From assembly GCA_034231615.1 (NCBI GenBank), contig CM067299.1:15978834-16042833 (forward strand): a stretch of 64,000 nucleotides of DNA. The letters run 5' to 3'. The stretch comes from Meghimatium bilineatum. Taxonomy: Eukaryota > Mollusca > Gastropoda > Stylommatophora > Philomycidae. Positions 11,276 to 22,043 of the stretch are shown piece by piece (the stretch's first letter is position 1; each line of letters opens with the position of its first letter). The position numbers were made by a program, and so were the translations under genes. The notes under the pieces are model-generated. The model did no database searches and had not been told where the DNA came from. It was given only the letters and a program-made list of their open reading frames with translations.

Positions 11276-11882
11276 AAGGTCTTAAGACGGTGTCACAAAA
11301 AGAGTCAGTTGTTACTAACAATAGCTGGAAATTTCCTTACAGTACGTACCAAGCCATTCGCAAGAATATCATCACTCATCTTGGCTGACGTGACTAAACA
11401 TTAATCGCTTTGCCTCATGACCATCTCCGATAAAACAAGATCTTTCAACATAATTAATTAGGACTCCATTCGTTTCGTTTTTGATTATTGTTTGAATTTC
11501 TTTTGGTCGCCGTTGACATAGTTGGAATCGCATGCCAAAATTAGCCAAGGCGACTCCAAGTATATAGACATGACCAAACGAGAGCCAAATAAGAGCCCCG
11601 TCAGGACATGTAACAATGCTAGAAAAACTGCCTTACTGGAGAAGGTCGTGCTTTGCCTATACTTTGTTTGGCCAGTCCATGAAAATCACGGAACAAGTCA
11701 GATAAGCAAAGATAAATTACGTTGTGTGTGACTAACTCTAGTGCAAAGTTTGGCATACACGAGACTCATACATCTTCCAGCTATACTAGTGAAAAATGAT
11801 TCAAGGACTAGATACCATAGTAACCTTCTTCTCAAACGACTCTTGTGTTAGTCGTAGTATGACCTTATAATCGTTTATAACC
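11276..11882. other. Unassigned; second 'CCATGAAAATCACGG' motif
   Basis: 11640-11715 (TACTTTGTTTGGCCAGTCCA then TGAAAATCACGGAACAAGTC) matches the dispersed motif at 4690, 12495, 22370 and 45425. Nothing else was recognised. Confidence 0.4.
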
Positions 11883-12074
11883 TTATAGGCTTGTGCGTAC
11901 TGTCCTCATCATCATCAGACCCATAACTTTTGAAGATCGTACTGATGTCACTCTGGAACCATCAACATAAAAAATCCAGCCATTCCTCTCTGTTCTCAGT
12001 TCCTTGATTAAGCGTGGAGAATCTAATTCATGTTCAGTCTTAACTATTATCAATCCATTATTTCTTACTTTCAA
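11883..12074 (-). pseudogene. Possible LINE RNase H start fragment
   Basis: Minus-strand WIFYVDGSRVTSVRSS resembles the first RNase H block (YTDGS followed by small residues) of the LINE at 10450. Only this block is present, and the rest of the frame has no recognised feature. Confidence 0.35.
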
Positions 12075-12179
12075 CTATTTACCTAAAGGATATTTTTGGA
12101 AATAGGATCGTGTCTTATCGCTTTGTCAAACAACGCAAGTTTGCGAGGTGTCACCGCAGTCATGTGGACTCCCTTATAT

Positions 12180-12336
12180 TTCTTCTTCTTCAGCGTTCAT
12201 TCTCAAACTCCCACTGGATATCGATTGTAGAAGTACAATGGTCTTACTAGATTTCCAGAAGGATTTAGTTCAGAGAATGGACATGCGTTGTATGGCAGTT
12301 TTTTGCGCTAATGGCCCGACACATCCGTCTTTGGTG
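12180..12336 (-). mobile_element. SINE-2 (about 160 bp, GAA-tailed)
   Basis: Minus orientation: CGGATGTGTCGGGCCATT-like head, CATTCTCTGAACTAAATCC middle, TTGAGAATGAACGCTGAAGA end, then GAA repeats (seen as TTCTTCTTC on the plus strand). Same family as 45470, 46451, 49120, 56121 and 63097. No clear TSD at this copy. Confidence 0.85.
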
Positions 12337-13082
12337 AAGCTCATCTTTCAAAAGTGGTTCTTTTTTTACTGTCCATGATTTTCATCCACATCTGTACCAT
12401 CTCCAGACAACTCTTCTTCTGCTGACGCCTCAAGGCATAGAAGGGTAAGATGCAAAAAGTAAAAGGAAAAAGAAGTGATTTCCATTCGTCAAATTGCGTA
12501 TACTTTATGATTGCATCTAATGAAAACTACGGGAAACGTCAAATATCGTCCCTTTTGAATGATAAGAACCGATGAGTCCACAGAACTGTATAATTAACCA
12601 AGAACTCGGCTAAAGTTGCACCTCTCGTGTATTAGTAACATTTATCATACGTTATCAATAACTTTATATGAGAACACTGAAGATGGGCCATCTCATGTAA
12701 ACGTATCCACCAACATTGTATAGATTTAACATATCATGTTCGCACGCTTTTTAGGCATATATTTTTCTAACTACCATAACATGTTTACTACGCGCCAAGT
12801 GATATTCAGCCTCGTGATACCCGACACTTCTGGTCAATATAATACTGCATCCAGAAACAGCCAAAAACTCAGCGGTTGTTGCGATAAAAGCGTAAGATTG
12901 TATATACGAACTTGGGTGATGATAATGTATTAATGGTAGCACAAGATGTCATTTGTCAGCTGGAAGAACGTCAGACAATATTTCTTTGTAATCTAGACAG
13001 ATTCCAGACTGTCTTTGGTATATCTCGTCAGGTAAGTTAACTGCCAAAATGTCTTCCAGAAAAATTCCTGAATAAGTGCATT
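12337..13082. other. Unassigned; weak dispersed motif near 12495-12555
   Basis: TCTAATGAAAACTACGGGAA then ACGTCAAATA belongs to the same small dispersed family as 4690 and 11640. No gene is supported. Confidence 0.35.
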
Positions 13083-13221
13083 TCTGATGCAAAATTATAT
13101 ACTTTTCTGGTGTAAAATTAGATACATTTCTGGTGTAAAAGTAGATACTTTACTGGTGTGAAAGTAGATATATTTCTGGTGTAAAAGTTAATATATTTCT
13201 GATGTAAAAATAGATACTTTT
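13083..13221. repeat. Minisatellite, 23-bp unit, 6 copies
   Basis: The unit is CTGGTGTAAAAGTAGATACT plus TTA, with substitutions. Confidence 0.9.
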
Positions 13222-13239
13222 AGGATTTGGTATTCTTTT

Positions 13240-13465
13240 CCATAGTGTTGTTTTCAAGAGGTTTCAGATTTTCCATGCAGTTTCTCTTCGACACTAGTTG
13301 GTATTGACCACAATTTTCTACTCTTGTCTGCATGCTGGTGACAGTGTTGTAAGATATGTTCCGTTGTCATATTGTCCATCTTGTAATGGCAAAGGCCATT
13401 TGTACTTTTACCTAAATTTATACATGCGATGTCTGCTTTTGTTGTGATGAGTTCTCAGGCGCAGC
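13240..13465 (-). pseudogene. I-like LINE C-terminal fragment
   Basis: Minus-strand reading after frameshift correction by eye gives LRLRTHHNKSRHRMYKF, LCHYKMDNMTTEHILQHC and SVEEKLHGKSE. This is the same order of blocks (RLRTGH..R, C.C....TEHIL..C, ..LHG) as the C-terminus of the I-like LINE at 29.9-30.2 kb. It is 5'-truncated and abuts the minisatellite at 13515. Confidence 0.65.
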
Positions 13466-13514
13466 AAGATAACCTGGTCTATTCAAGATATTTCAGACGG
13501 TATCAAAGAATTCA

Positions 13515-14290
13515 GAGTATCAACCTGACTGAGAGATGATTTTGCCGAAGAAGAAGGGAGTCCCAACAAGATTGAGAGATGATTGAAGACGAGTAATGGA
13601 GTCCCACCCTGACTGAGAGATCATTGCAGAAGAGGAAGGGAGTCCCAACCTGACTGAGAGATCATTGCATAAGAGGAAGGGAGTTCCAACCTGATATTTC
13701 AATGCAGAAGATGAAGGGAGTCCCAACCTGAGAGATCAATGCAGAAGAGGAAGGGAGTCCCAACCTGAGAGATCAATGCAGAAGAGGAAGGGAGTCCCAA
13801 CCTGAGAGATCAATGCAGAAGAGGAAGGCAGTCCCAACCTGAGAGATCAATGCAGAAGAGGAAGGGAGTCCCAACCTGAGAGATCAATGCAGAAGAGGAA
13901 GGGAGTCCCAACCTGAGAGATCATTGCATAAGAGGAAGGGAGTCCCAACCTGAGAGATCAATGCAGAAGAGGAAGGCAGTCCCAACCTGAGAGATCAATG
14001 CAGAAGAGGAAGGGAGTCCCAACCTGAGAGATCAATGCAGAAGAGGAAGGGAGTCCCAACCTGAGAGATCATTGCATAAGAGGAAGGGAGTCCCAACCTG
14101 ACAGAGATCATTGCAGAAAAGGAAGGGAGTCCCAACCTGACTGATAGATCATTGCAGAAGAGGAAGGGAGTCCCAACCTGACTGAGAGATCATTGCATAA
14201 GAGGAAGGAAGTCCCAACCTGACAGAGATCATTGCAGAAGAGGAAGCGAGTCCCAACCTGACTGAGAGATCATTGCAGAAGAGCAATGGA
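13515..14290. repeat. Minisatellite, 37-41-bp unit, about 20 copies
   Basis: The unit AGATCAATGCAGAAGAGGAA then GGGAGTCCCAACCTGAG is 37 bp; a 41-bp form adds ACTG. Long and short forms are grouped, with the short form central (13730-14090) and the long form at both ends. Confidence 0.95.
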
Positions 14291-14763
14291 ATATGGGTTT
14301 ACTGCATGGTGTCCAGCATCAAATACTATATGACATGAGCTAGATAAGATGCAAAGCCAGGCACTTAGGATCATCATGTGGGCAATAAAATCAACGACCA
14401 TAGTAGAGATGGAGAAATAGGAAGAATGCATCTGTGAGTGAACGCAGAGACACAAAAGTGCTAATACATTCAGAAAAGTTTCACTGTATGTCAAATCATC
14501 AAATGAAAGACAGATTTCAAAACCTAGCAGTGGGTCGCCTGAAAAGAAGTAGCTTTATCCAGCAGGTCGACTATGCTGAAATGCCTCAGACTTGCTAAAG
14601 TTGACAGAACCTCTAAAATCTGCACCAGAACAAACACCTTGGAGAGAGTATAGTGAATTATCTATTAATATCTAAACTGAGGTGAAAGATATTTTCAGTG
14701 AGGATGAACCGAACAGTGTACAACAAAGGGCAGTTACTCTCAGTCTACTGAATGACGAATATC

Positions 14764-15382
14764 ATCATCATCATGTGACATATTCTTTCCAGAACCTAGT
14801 CTTTCCTATGAATCTCTTGAATTCTCCGCGGTCTTGAGCAAGTTGTCCTGCATCTTTCAGTGACATGCGCAGGCTATCTTGAATGTCTTTTGTCCAACGG
14901 CGTCTTGGTCGGCCTTTACGCCTGTTGCCTTCTAACATCCGCTCCATTAACACTCTCTCCATGCCGTCGTGTCTCTTAATATGACCGAAAAACGCTAGCT
15001 TTTTCTTAAATATAGTGTTCAGAAGCCAGCCTTCCTGGACGTTAATTGTTCGTAACAACTCCTGGTTTGCTTTCTTCGCTGTCCATGGTATTCTCAAAAC
15101 TCATCTATAACACTTTAATTCAAATGATGTTATTCTCTTGGCCACTGTTTTATTTAGTGTCCATGCTTCACATCCATATGTCGACACAGGAAATACACAT
15201 GTTCGTAGTAAAAACAATTTGGTTCTTATGTTAGTACCTTGCCATAGTTTCTTTATCTGTTTTAATTTTGCCAGCGCCATTGCCGTTCTTCTCTTGATCT
15301 CAACTGCGCAGTCCCCCGCATTGTTTATATTAGTTCCTAAATAATCAAAATGTGTCACTTCTTCCAAATTGCAGTTCTCATA
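14764..15382 (-). pseudogene. 5'-truncated LINE with (GAT)n tail and 9-bp TSD
   Basis: Minus strand: VTHFDYLGTNINNAGDC, then TYGCEAWTLNKTVAKRI, RIPWTAKKANQELL, LAFFGHIKRHDGMERVLMER, RRKGRPRRRWTKDIQD, SLKDAGQLAQDRGEFKRF, TRFWKEYVT and a stop, followed by GATGATGATGAT. This is the complete post-RT C-terminal domain of a non-RNase-H LINE. The bases ACGAATATC occur at 14755-14763 and 15383-15391 and fit a TSD, marking target-primed insertion with 5' truncation. One frameshift lies near 15098. Related 3' ends lie at 46188-46420 and 51010-51320. Confidence 0.88.
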
Positions 15383-15796
15383 ACGAATATCCACAAGACA
15401 TATGGATCAGAATATATACAAATGGGTCAGCAATAATGTTCCCTGTAACACAAAAAGTCATGTGCGCAAAATTGCAAATGTGTGAGCTAATAAATTTGTA
15501 ACACCGCTTTTTATGGGCAGAACTTTTAAAAAAAGGTGTCATCTTCAACGTGCTATTTTCATCTCAACAGCCCCCCCCCCTTTCCTCACAACATGGCATG
15601 AAGCTTATTTCCTTTCTGAACCCCATTCCAAGCTAACCACACAGAACAGTATTATTAGAAGCATTTTTACAAAAATAAAACCCAAAAAAAATATATTTTC
15701 ACACAAATATTTCAAGCTATCTTTCACGTTTTTTCTTCTAGCTTTCTCGTTTTTTCAGAAAGTGTACACTTTGTCAATATTAATTTCATAAGACAT
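15383..15796. other. Spacer between LINE and hAT gene, with C11 run
   Basis: The plus-strand open frame at 15513-15791 has no recognised domain and lies antisense to sequence just downstream of the hAT coding end. The C-run is at about 15571-15581. It may contain the 3' end of the hAT element, but termini were not identified. Confidence 0.4.
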
Positions 15797-15992
15797 CTAA
15801 CGTTTGTTTCTCATAAATTTATACAGCTGGTCTGTATCAAGTCTATTTCTAATTTTTGTCTAGATTAAGCTAAATTGATTAAGCTTGATTTGCATTCATT
15901 AAGCTAAAACCTCTCTCACAATCAGCGCTGGAAGGTTCAAAAGTTGCACAGATATCAAGGAGAATATTTAGTTCCCTGAATTGTACTTGTCT

Positions 15993-16109
15993 TGTTAATA
16001 TTATTATATCTTGTTAATGTTATTATATCTTGTTAATGTTATTATATCTTGTTAATGTTATTATATCTTGTTAATGTTATTATATCTTGTTAATGTTATT
16101 ATATCTTGA
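15993..16109. repeat. Minisatellite, 19-bp unit, 6-7 copies
   Basis: The unit is TTGTTAATGTTATTATATC. It lies inside the hAT pseudogene between LCDVIGEF and the dimerisation end. 19 bp is not a multiple of three, so this array disrupts the frame. Confidence 0.95.
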
Positions 16110-16777
16110 AAAGTTTTCATTGCTCCAGCTTAGTTTTCATCTTCTCTGCAACGATAAATTTGAATCAAAATACTTTTTGTGCAGCTGCTTATGACTGTTC
16201 ATCTTTCTGGAAAATTAAACAATAATTCTTAACTAATCTTGAAAGTTCTATAATGCCAAAGGAAAATGTATCGAAATTTTAGAAATTGAACAATCTTTGT
16301 CAAACACACACCAATCGTTTAATTCATTCTCTGGATATCTTGTATCCATGTGATCACACGTTTGCTGGATGAAATTGAGAATACCATTTGTATTTACAGC
16401 AGTTTACGAAGAAATTACATTTTGTACACTTTTAATGAAAGGAGTAGCGTCTCCGAGATTTTGAGATCTAATTTTCCTGGTTTTGGCTTTTGTGCATTGA
16501 AAAGCCTCCACTGTGGTCAAAGAACTCTTCTGAAGAATCTTGCAGAAATCTGGCAAGAATTCCCCAATAACATCACAAAGAATAAATAATGCAACCTTAT
16601 ACCCCGGTTTTCATAATTTCTCAAAGCAGTAGTTGTGCACTGGGTCATTATTCTTTTCTACATTTTCTGCACAATACTCAAGTAAAATATCATAATTCTT
16701 AATCTAAGAATTAACAGCAAAGTAATGAGAAAGTCATCGCACTTCATGCAGGGGTATAAATGATGCTAAGGCTGTAA

Positions 16778-17015
16778 TTTAGCTTTTCTCACACTAGTTA
16801 TACCGAAGAGTGTATACACGTTGTGAATTGTCCTATAATTTAGCTTTTTCACACTAGATCTACGGAAGAGTGTATACACGTTGTGAATTGTCCTATAATT
16901 TAGCTTTTCCACACTAGATCTACCGAAGAATGTATACACGGTGTGAATTGTCCTGTAATTTAGCTTTTTTCACACTAGATCTACCGAAGAGTGTGTGCAC
17001 GATGTGAATTGGACG
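16778..17015. repeat. 60-bp tandem unit, 4 copies, within hAT coding sequence
   Basis: The unit contains TCCTATAATTTAGCTTTTTC and GAAGAGTGTATACACGTTGT, with an exact 60-bp period (starts at 16831, 16891, 16951). On the minus strand each unit adds 20 residues containing VYTLFRRSSVKKLNY, so the expansion keeps the transposase frame. Confidence 0.92.
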
Positions 17016-17329
17016 TTCAACCCCCATCAGTGGTATTTCTTTCTATGCCTCATCTGTTCCTAAATCTCCTTAGTAAGCTACACATTGTTGCTGTATCAGA
17101 TGATGAATTGACTTGAGTAGAATAGCAGAAACACAATTATGTCTTCCAAGCATGACAGAAGCGCCGTCTATCGTAAACATAACCACGCCATTCGTGTCCA
17201 AAATATTTTCCTCATAACATTTCTGTATAGAATCAACTATAGCAACACTTATTGCAGGCAGTCAATTTTACAATACCAGAAAAAACAGCTTTATGTTCAT
17301 CATCAGCAAGTTTTCTGAATTTGATGTAC

Positions 17330-18150
17330 ATGATAAGTAGATGTGTCACTGCCATGTCAGTACTTTCAACAAATATAAGCAGATATGTCACTGCGATTTC
17401 AGTACTTTCATCCACTATAAGCAGATTTGTCAATGTCATGTCAGCACTTTCATCAACTATAAGCAGATTTGTCAATGTCATGTCAGTACTTTCATCAACT
17501 ATAAGCAGATTTGTCAATGTCATGTCAGTATTTTCATCACCTATAAGCAGATTTGTCACTGCGATGTCAGTACTTTCATCCACTATAAGCAGATTTGTCA
17601 ATGTCATGTCAGTACTTTCATCAACTATAAGCAGATTTGTCAATGTCATGTCAGTACTTTCATCAACTATAAGCAGATTTGTCAATGTCATGTCAGTATT
17701 TTCATCACCTATAAGCAGATTTGTCACTGCGATGTCAGTACTTTCAGTACTTTCATCAACTATAAACAGCTTTGTCACTGATATGTCAGTACTTTCATCA
17801 ACTATAAACAGCTTTTTCACTGATATCTCAGTACTTTCATCACTATAAACAGCTTTGTCACTGATATGTCAGTAATTTCATCAACTATAAACAGCTTTGT
17901 CACTGATATGTCAGTACTTTCATCAACTATAAACAGCTTTTTCACTGATATCTCAGTACTTTCATCAACTATAAACAGCTTTGTCACTGATATGTCAGTA
18001 ATTTCATCAACTATAAACAGCTTTGTCACTGATATGTCAGTAATTTCATCAACTATAAACAGCTTTGTCACTGATATGTCAGTACTTTCATCAACTATAA
18101 ACAGCTTTGTCACTGATATGTCAGTAATTTCATCAACTATAAGGGTATAA
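17330..18150. repeat. 42-bp tandem unit, about 19 copies, within hAT coding sequence
   Basis: The unit contains TTTGTCAATGTCATGTCAGT then ACTTTCATCAACTATAAGCA. Two subtypes occur: GCAGATTTGTCAATGTCATG in the left half and ACAGCTTTGTCACTGATATG in the right half. The left half also shows a higher-order block of several units repeated. On the minus strand each unit is 14 residues, LFIVDESTDISVTK-like. The array reads in frame except for one 1-bp deletion near 17838. Plus-strand frames are also open because the period is a multiple of three. Confidence 0.95.
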
Positions 18151-18837
18151 AATGGTAATTCTGGGATTTCATTAACCATCTCACATTTAACAACAGCATT
18201 TTGCTAATCTATAAATTCAGATATATAGTTTTTGCTTCTCCAATTTGAATGAGTTTTACAATATTTTCCCCATTCGGTCATGAATTTCTTGTGCTGACAA
18301 AATCGATGCACATTCAGTTTAACTTCCAGCAACACGTTATCTATTTAATGTTTTATTTTTGTGTTTGACTTATCTCGATTTAATTCAATTATAATGTTTT
18401 TATCGTCCATAGTTTCTCGTTACAAATTCAGTAGAGTACACGAATTCTGATTTTTCAATTTTGTGACTGCATCCAGGTGACATCTGTGGCTGACATGACG
18501 TTTATTGTAGTTTATCTTGCAGGCTCCACGTTTTAACAGTTCTCCAGTCTCCGTCAGCTTCCTCTTGGAGACATATTTTGCAAAATATTCTGTCGTCTTG
18601 GGTAAAGAAGTAATGGTGAAAGTTGGTAAGTCACTGTGTTTGCTTTCTGGCACCTTGTCTCTATTTCCCTGTCTAGTCTTCCATTTTCGCAAAAAATGCT
18701 GCCTAGATATTTAAATTATTTGGCTTGTTTCACTTTAGTGTTGATTCTTGTTATATCCATTGGTGTTGCTGACTTGCTAATTTTCATAAGTTCTGTTTTT
18801 TGTACGTTAATTTTCATGTTGTACTTCTGACATGCTA

Positions 18838-18839
<2 letters not shown>

Positions 18840-18918
<79 letters not shown>

Positions 18919-19124
18919 TGGATGATGACGATGATGATGATGTGGATGATGATGATGATGATGATGATGATGTGGATGATGATGATGATGATGATGTGGA
19001 TGATGATGATGATGATGATGATGTGGATGATGATGATGATGATGATGTGGATGATGATGATGATGATGATGATGATGTGGATGATGATGTGGATGATGAT
19101 GTGGATGATGATGATGATGACGAC

Positions 19125-19176
<52 letters not shown>

Positions 19177-19192
19177 TGGATGATGATGATTC
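18840..19192. repeat. (GAT)n microsatellite, about 350 bp, LINE tail
   Basis: GAT repeats with interspersed GTG (GATGATGTGGAT) and a few GAC and GAA. All three frames on each strand are open as poly-Asp/Met and poly-Ser/His tracts; none is a gene. Confidence 0.97.
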
Positions 19193-19549
19193 AATCCCTT
19201 TCGCTGTTAGCAGGAAGCTCTTGACAGCCCCTAGCCCTTCTGGCGAATGCACAGGTTTTCATCAGTTGTGTAGAGTGTGCTGTGTATAGCCGGAAGTGGT
19301 GGTAATAGTTCTTGTCGGATGTCTGTTAGTTTTGGTCACTGCAGTAGTAGGTGTTCAACAGTCTCTTCTTGTGCGTTGCATTGTCCGCAATTTGGTTCGT
19401 GTAATGGGTTTATTCTGTTCATGTGTTTATTAACGGGGGGGGGGGGGGGGTGTAGCCTGTTCTTTATTGGAATATGAGACTAGTTTGCTCGCTCGAGTTG
19501 TTTCAGAGGATGCATTGGGTTGGGTTTCTGTTGGTGTTCATATATTGAG
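18840..19549 (-). mobile_element. 5'-truncated RNase H LINE nested in LINE-D, with giant (ATC)n tail and 13-bp TSD
   Basis: The coding remnant (about 19195-19549) reads HMNRINPLHEPNCGQCNAQE, ETVEHLLLQ.PKL and RQELLPPLP, the C-terminal Cys/His block of RNase H LINEs. The 3' tail is about 350 bp of ATC repeats (GAT on plus) with GATGTG variants. CTGACATGCTAAT is present at 18827-18839 and 19550-19562, a TSD in the host LINE. A G16 run lies inside (19436-19451). Confidence 0.85.
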
Positions 19550-19878
19550 CTGACATGCTAATAGCAATGCATTGATGTTGTTTTTCACATTTTCCTCGTC
19601 TTTGTATATTAGACTTTAATCATCGGCAAAAGTAGTTCGTTGATTTTATTGTTAAGTACCTCATCATGTTTATTTGCAATGTTTTCCTCTTTGTTGATGT
19701 GAGCTTCTTTCATTATTCTGTCCATGTAAATATTGAAAAGTAGAGGTGAAAGCACGCAGCCTTGTCTTACTCCAGATCTTGATTCGAAAGGTTCAGTCAT
19801 TCTATGTGTTGCTCTTACTGAGCTTTGGCATCTTTGATATATCGCTTTTATATTGTCTAACAGCTGTCCTCTGTCATT

Positions 19879-20865
19879 CGAAGAAATGTGAAAAAATCAA
19901 GCCCAGGATATTCCTTGACTTTACTGATCCAGGATTTTCTATGTCCTCTTCTCTTCCTTTCAACTTCCACTGTTCCTTGCGAAACAATTTAAGAAAGCGA
20001 GTCGTGTCTCGTTACACGTCCAAACCAAACAAATTTACTTCGTTTCACCACTGCCAAAAGTGGTTCTTGATAATCTGCAAGTGTGTTTATTTGCTGCTGG
20101 ACAAATATATTTGTCTTGTATTCTATATAGCAAATTTTTAACAAAAAAAACGTCTGTAGCACTTGTTTTCAAAAGTATGAATCCTCCTTTCTGTGTCTTC
20201 ATTGAGTGTCCAAGTTTCACATCAGTACAAAAATGTACTTAGCACTAGCGATCTGAAAAGACTAATTTTTACTGTAATCCTGATCTTACATATTTATGTC
20301 ATATTCAACGTTGCCATAGCCGTCATCTCGAGACTTGTCTAATCTCATTTACCAAGATCACATATTTGCGACCCGAGATATTTGAATGTGGAAACTTCTT
20401 CAAGTGTGTGGCCGCCTAACGGGATATTGTTGGGATTTTACTTTGTTTCACTAGTCATCAATATCTTGCTTTATCACTGCTAATTTCCATGTAAATTTTC
20501 TGACTTTTTTCAACTTTGAGGTGAGTTTTTGAAGTTGAGAATTGGAACTAGTCGTAATATCGATATCATCGGCATAAGTCAAGTTACAAAGTGGTCTACC
20601 GCCAAAAGTTATTGATATCTGAAGATCTTACATTATATTTTCAAGATACATGTTAAAAAGTACTTGGGAGAGTATGCAACCTTGACGTACTCCTATATCC
20701 GACTTGAAAAATTCAGCAATGTAATTATTTATTAAAATAGCACTGCTTGCATCTTTATACATTGCTTAAATAACTTATATCATGTTTGTGTCGAAGTTAT
20801 ATTGTCTCAATATATGCCACCGACCGCGGTGTTACACACGATCAAATGCCCAATTTTTTTTTTTA
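19879..20865 (-). pseudogene. Decayed non-RNase-H LINE (RT to C-terminus)
   Basis: Minus strand, from 5' to 3': QGCVLSPKYFLTCIL-like remains (about 20660), TYADDIDITTSSNSQLQKLT (YADD near 20570), LEEVSTFKYLGSQICD (about 20400), FRSLVLSTFLY.CETWTLNE (about 20230), HTFENKCYRR, and WFGRVTRHDSLS..VSQGTVE with RKSWIS near 19920-20050. Many stops and frameshifts. Order and motifs match the C-terminal architecture of the copies at 41050-41320 and 14764-15382. Confidence 0.72.
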
Positions 20866-21039
20866 AATTGTGTTAACTTGGACTTGGTAGTTACAACATT
20901 CTAGAGCGAATACTGGGACCTGTTATACAGATAAAACTCGGCTGAACTCGCTGCTCGGAAACCTATCATCACATCGTACTAGCCATGTTATACGATGTAT
21001 TATTATCTAATGTCTTTTCCCGGGTAAATGATGGTTGAT

Positions 21040-21600
21040 CGTATTCACACTTGCCGTTAAGCGTAGGGATGGGAGCTTAAGCTGTCGTTCCAAGGTCAGA
21101 TATGTTGCCGTGGTTGCATTTAGTCCATGTTTTGTTCAAGGCTATATTGATGTTTTCTATCCACCGTTTCCTTGGCCTACATTTGGCCTTAAGCCCAGAT
21201 ATTCTTGTTTTATATGCTCTTATAGTATTTGATTTGTCTTCATTCCCATAAGGTGACCGAACCATTTTACTTGCTGTCTCTCAATATGTTCAATACATGA
21301 TATTATAGCAACTCTATTCCTAATTTCCTCGTTTCTTATTACATATAGTTTAGTAATCATTGCAGTTTTTCTCAGACACTTCATATCACATGTAACGATT
21401 TAATTATCGGCGAAGCTGTTAAAGATCATGTCTGACATTGGTAGCAGAGCATTAGTATCAAAATTGCAGATATTATCTGTTTTTTTTTAAATTTCCATCT
21501 TGATCTTTGGATGAAGAAGTAATGGTGAAAGTTGGTAGGTCACTGTATGTGCTTTCTGGCACCTTGTTTCTATTTCTCTGTCTAGTCTCCCATCTTGTAT
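21040..21600 (-). pseudogene. LINE-D copy, C-terminal portion
   Basis: Minus strand: GRLDREIETRCQKAHTVTYQ and LSPLLLHPK (21510-21600), DMKCLRKTAMI (about 21380), SCIEHIERQQVKWFGHLMGM (about 21260), then KCRPRKRWIENINIALNKTW, ISDLGTTA and LNGK near 21060. The last part is colinear with GRPRKRWIDNIKSILNKTK..NTSDSG..TFNGK at 61990-62120. Frames are broken; 5' truncated. Confidence 0.78.
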
Positions 21601-22031
21601 TATTGGTACCTAATAATTCAACAATAGTTGAATAGAGATGTCATATACAGGACATGTTACAAATATATATATTTGTTTTAAACTATTGGCAACTATGGTG
21701 AAGATGATATCGTCAGGGTAGATAATCATCCATTTGGCCCTACCCGTTAGAAAGTGTTAATAATAACAAGAAATCTGACATTTCTGCTGAGATTTCTCGC
21801 AGAGACTGCTTCTCCGCTATAGCAATCCGTTTTGATTGGCATTAATTGCACAAACACGAGCAGAGACATTGCATTAGTGTCAATAACACATTGTGCCCTG
21901 TAACACATACTCTGTTTAGTTAGATAACCGTAATGTTAATTGTGAAATGATGTACAGGTATATCAAGTCCTTCATCGATTATACAGTACTGTGGACTCAT
22001 CGAATATCGTTCTTGAAAACTAACACTATTT
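21601..22031. other. Unassigned
   Basis: No coding or repeat family recognised apart from a short TA run at about 21661-21670. Confidence 0.4.
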
Positions 22032-22043
22032 GACACTGTCTGT

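Larger units (their letters stand above)
15797..18330 (-). pseudogene. hAT-superfamily transposase (ZBED5/ZNF862-like), decayed, with in-frame expanded repeats
   Basis: Minus strand, in order: FMTEWGKYCKTHSNW (about 18270), EIPELPFYTLIVDEITD (about 18150; first acidic motif, usually DESTD), an array of 14-residue units LFIVDESTDISVTK (17330-18150), MYIKFRKLADDEHKAVF and FSGIVKL (about 17300), FTIDGASVMLGRHN (about 17150; D of the central motif), HHLIQQQCVA (about 17100), 20-residue units with VYTLFRRSSVKKLNY (16778-17015), PLHEVR.LSHYFAV (about 16735), LCDVIGEFLPDF (about 16580), and the dimerisation end with PSSADCERGF (about 15920) and TKIRNRLDTDQLYKFM (about 15820) before a stop. hAT transposases cut and paste DNA with 8-bp TSDs. 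Stops and a few frameshifts (for example a 1-bp loss near 17838) make it non-functional. The N-terminal BED finger was not found. The family name is from remembered motif similarity. Confidence 0.82.
18420..19878 (-). pseudogene. LINE-D copy (RT and downstream), split by a nested LINE
   Basis: Minus strand, right part (19550-19878): SRSGVRQGCVLSPLLFNIYM (RT motif), then NELLFADD (catalytic), SLIYKDEENVKNNINALLLA, ending at ..ACQ. The left part (18420-18839) resumes at CQKYNMKINVQKTELMKIS, then GSIFCENGRLDREIETRCQ and VTYQLSPLLL. The two halves join into one continuous LINE when 18840-19549 is removed. It shares GRLDREIETRCQKA..VTYQLSPLLL with 21500-21600 and REIETRCKRVNSVTYQLPPL with 61640. 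The 5' side is truncated and abuts another LINE at about 19880. Confidence 0.8.

Noticed and set aside
17252-17848. 198-codon plus-strand frame
   Set aside because: Antisense of the hAT array; the minus strand carries recognisable hAT motifs on both sides of the array, the plus strand does not.
18716-19289. Poly-Ser, poly-His, poly-Met and poly-Asp frames
   Set aside because: All arise from the (GAT)n LINE tail in different frames.
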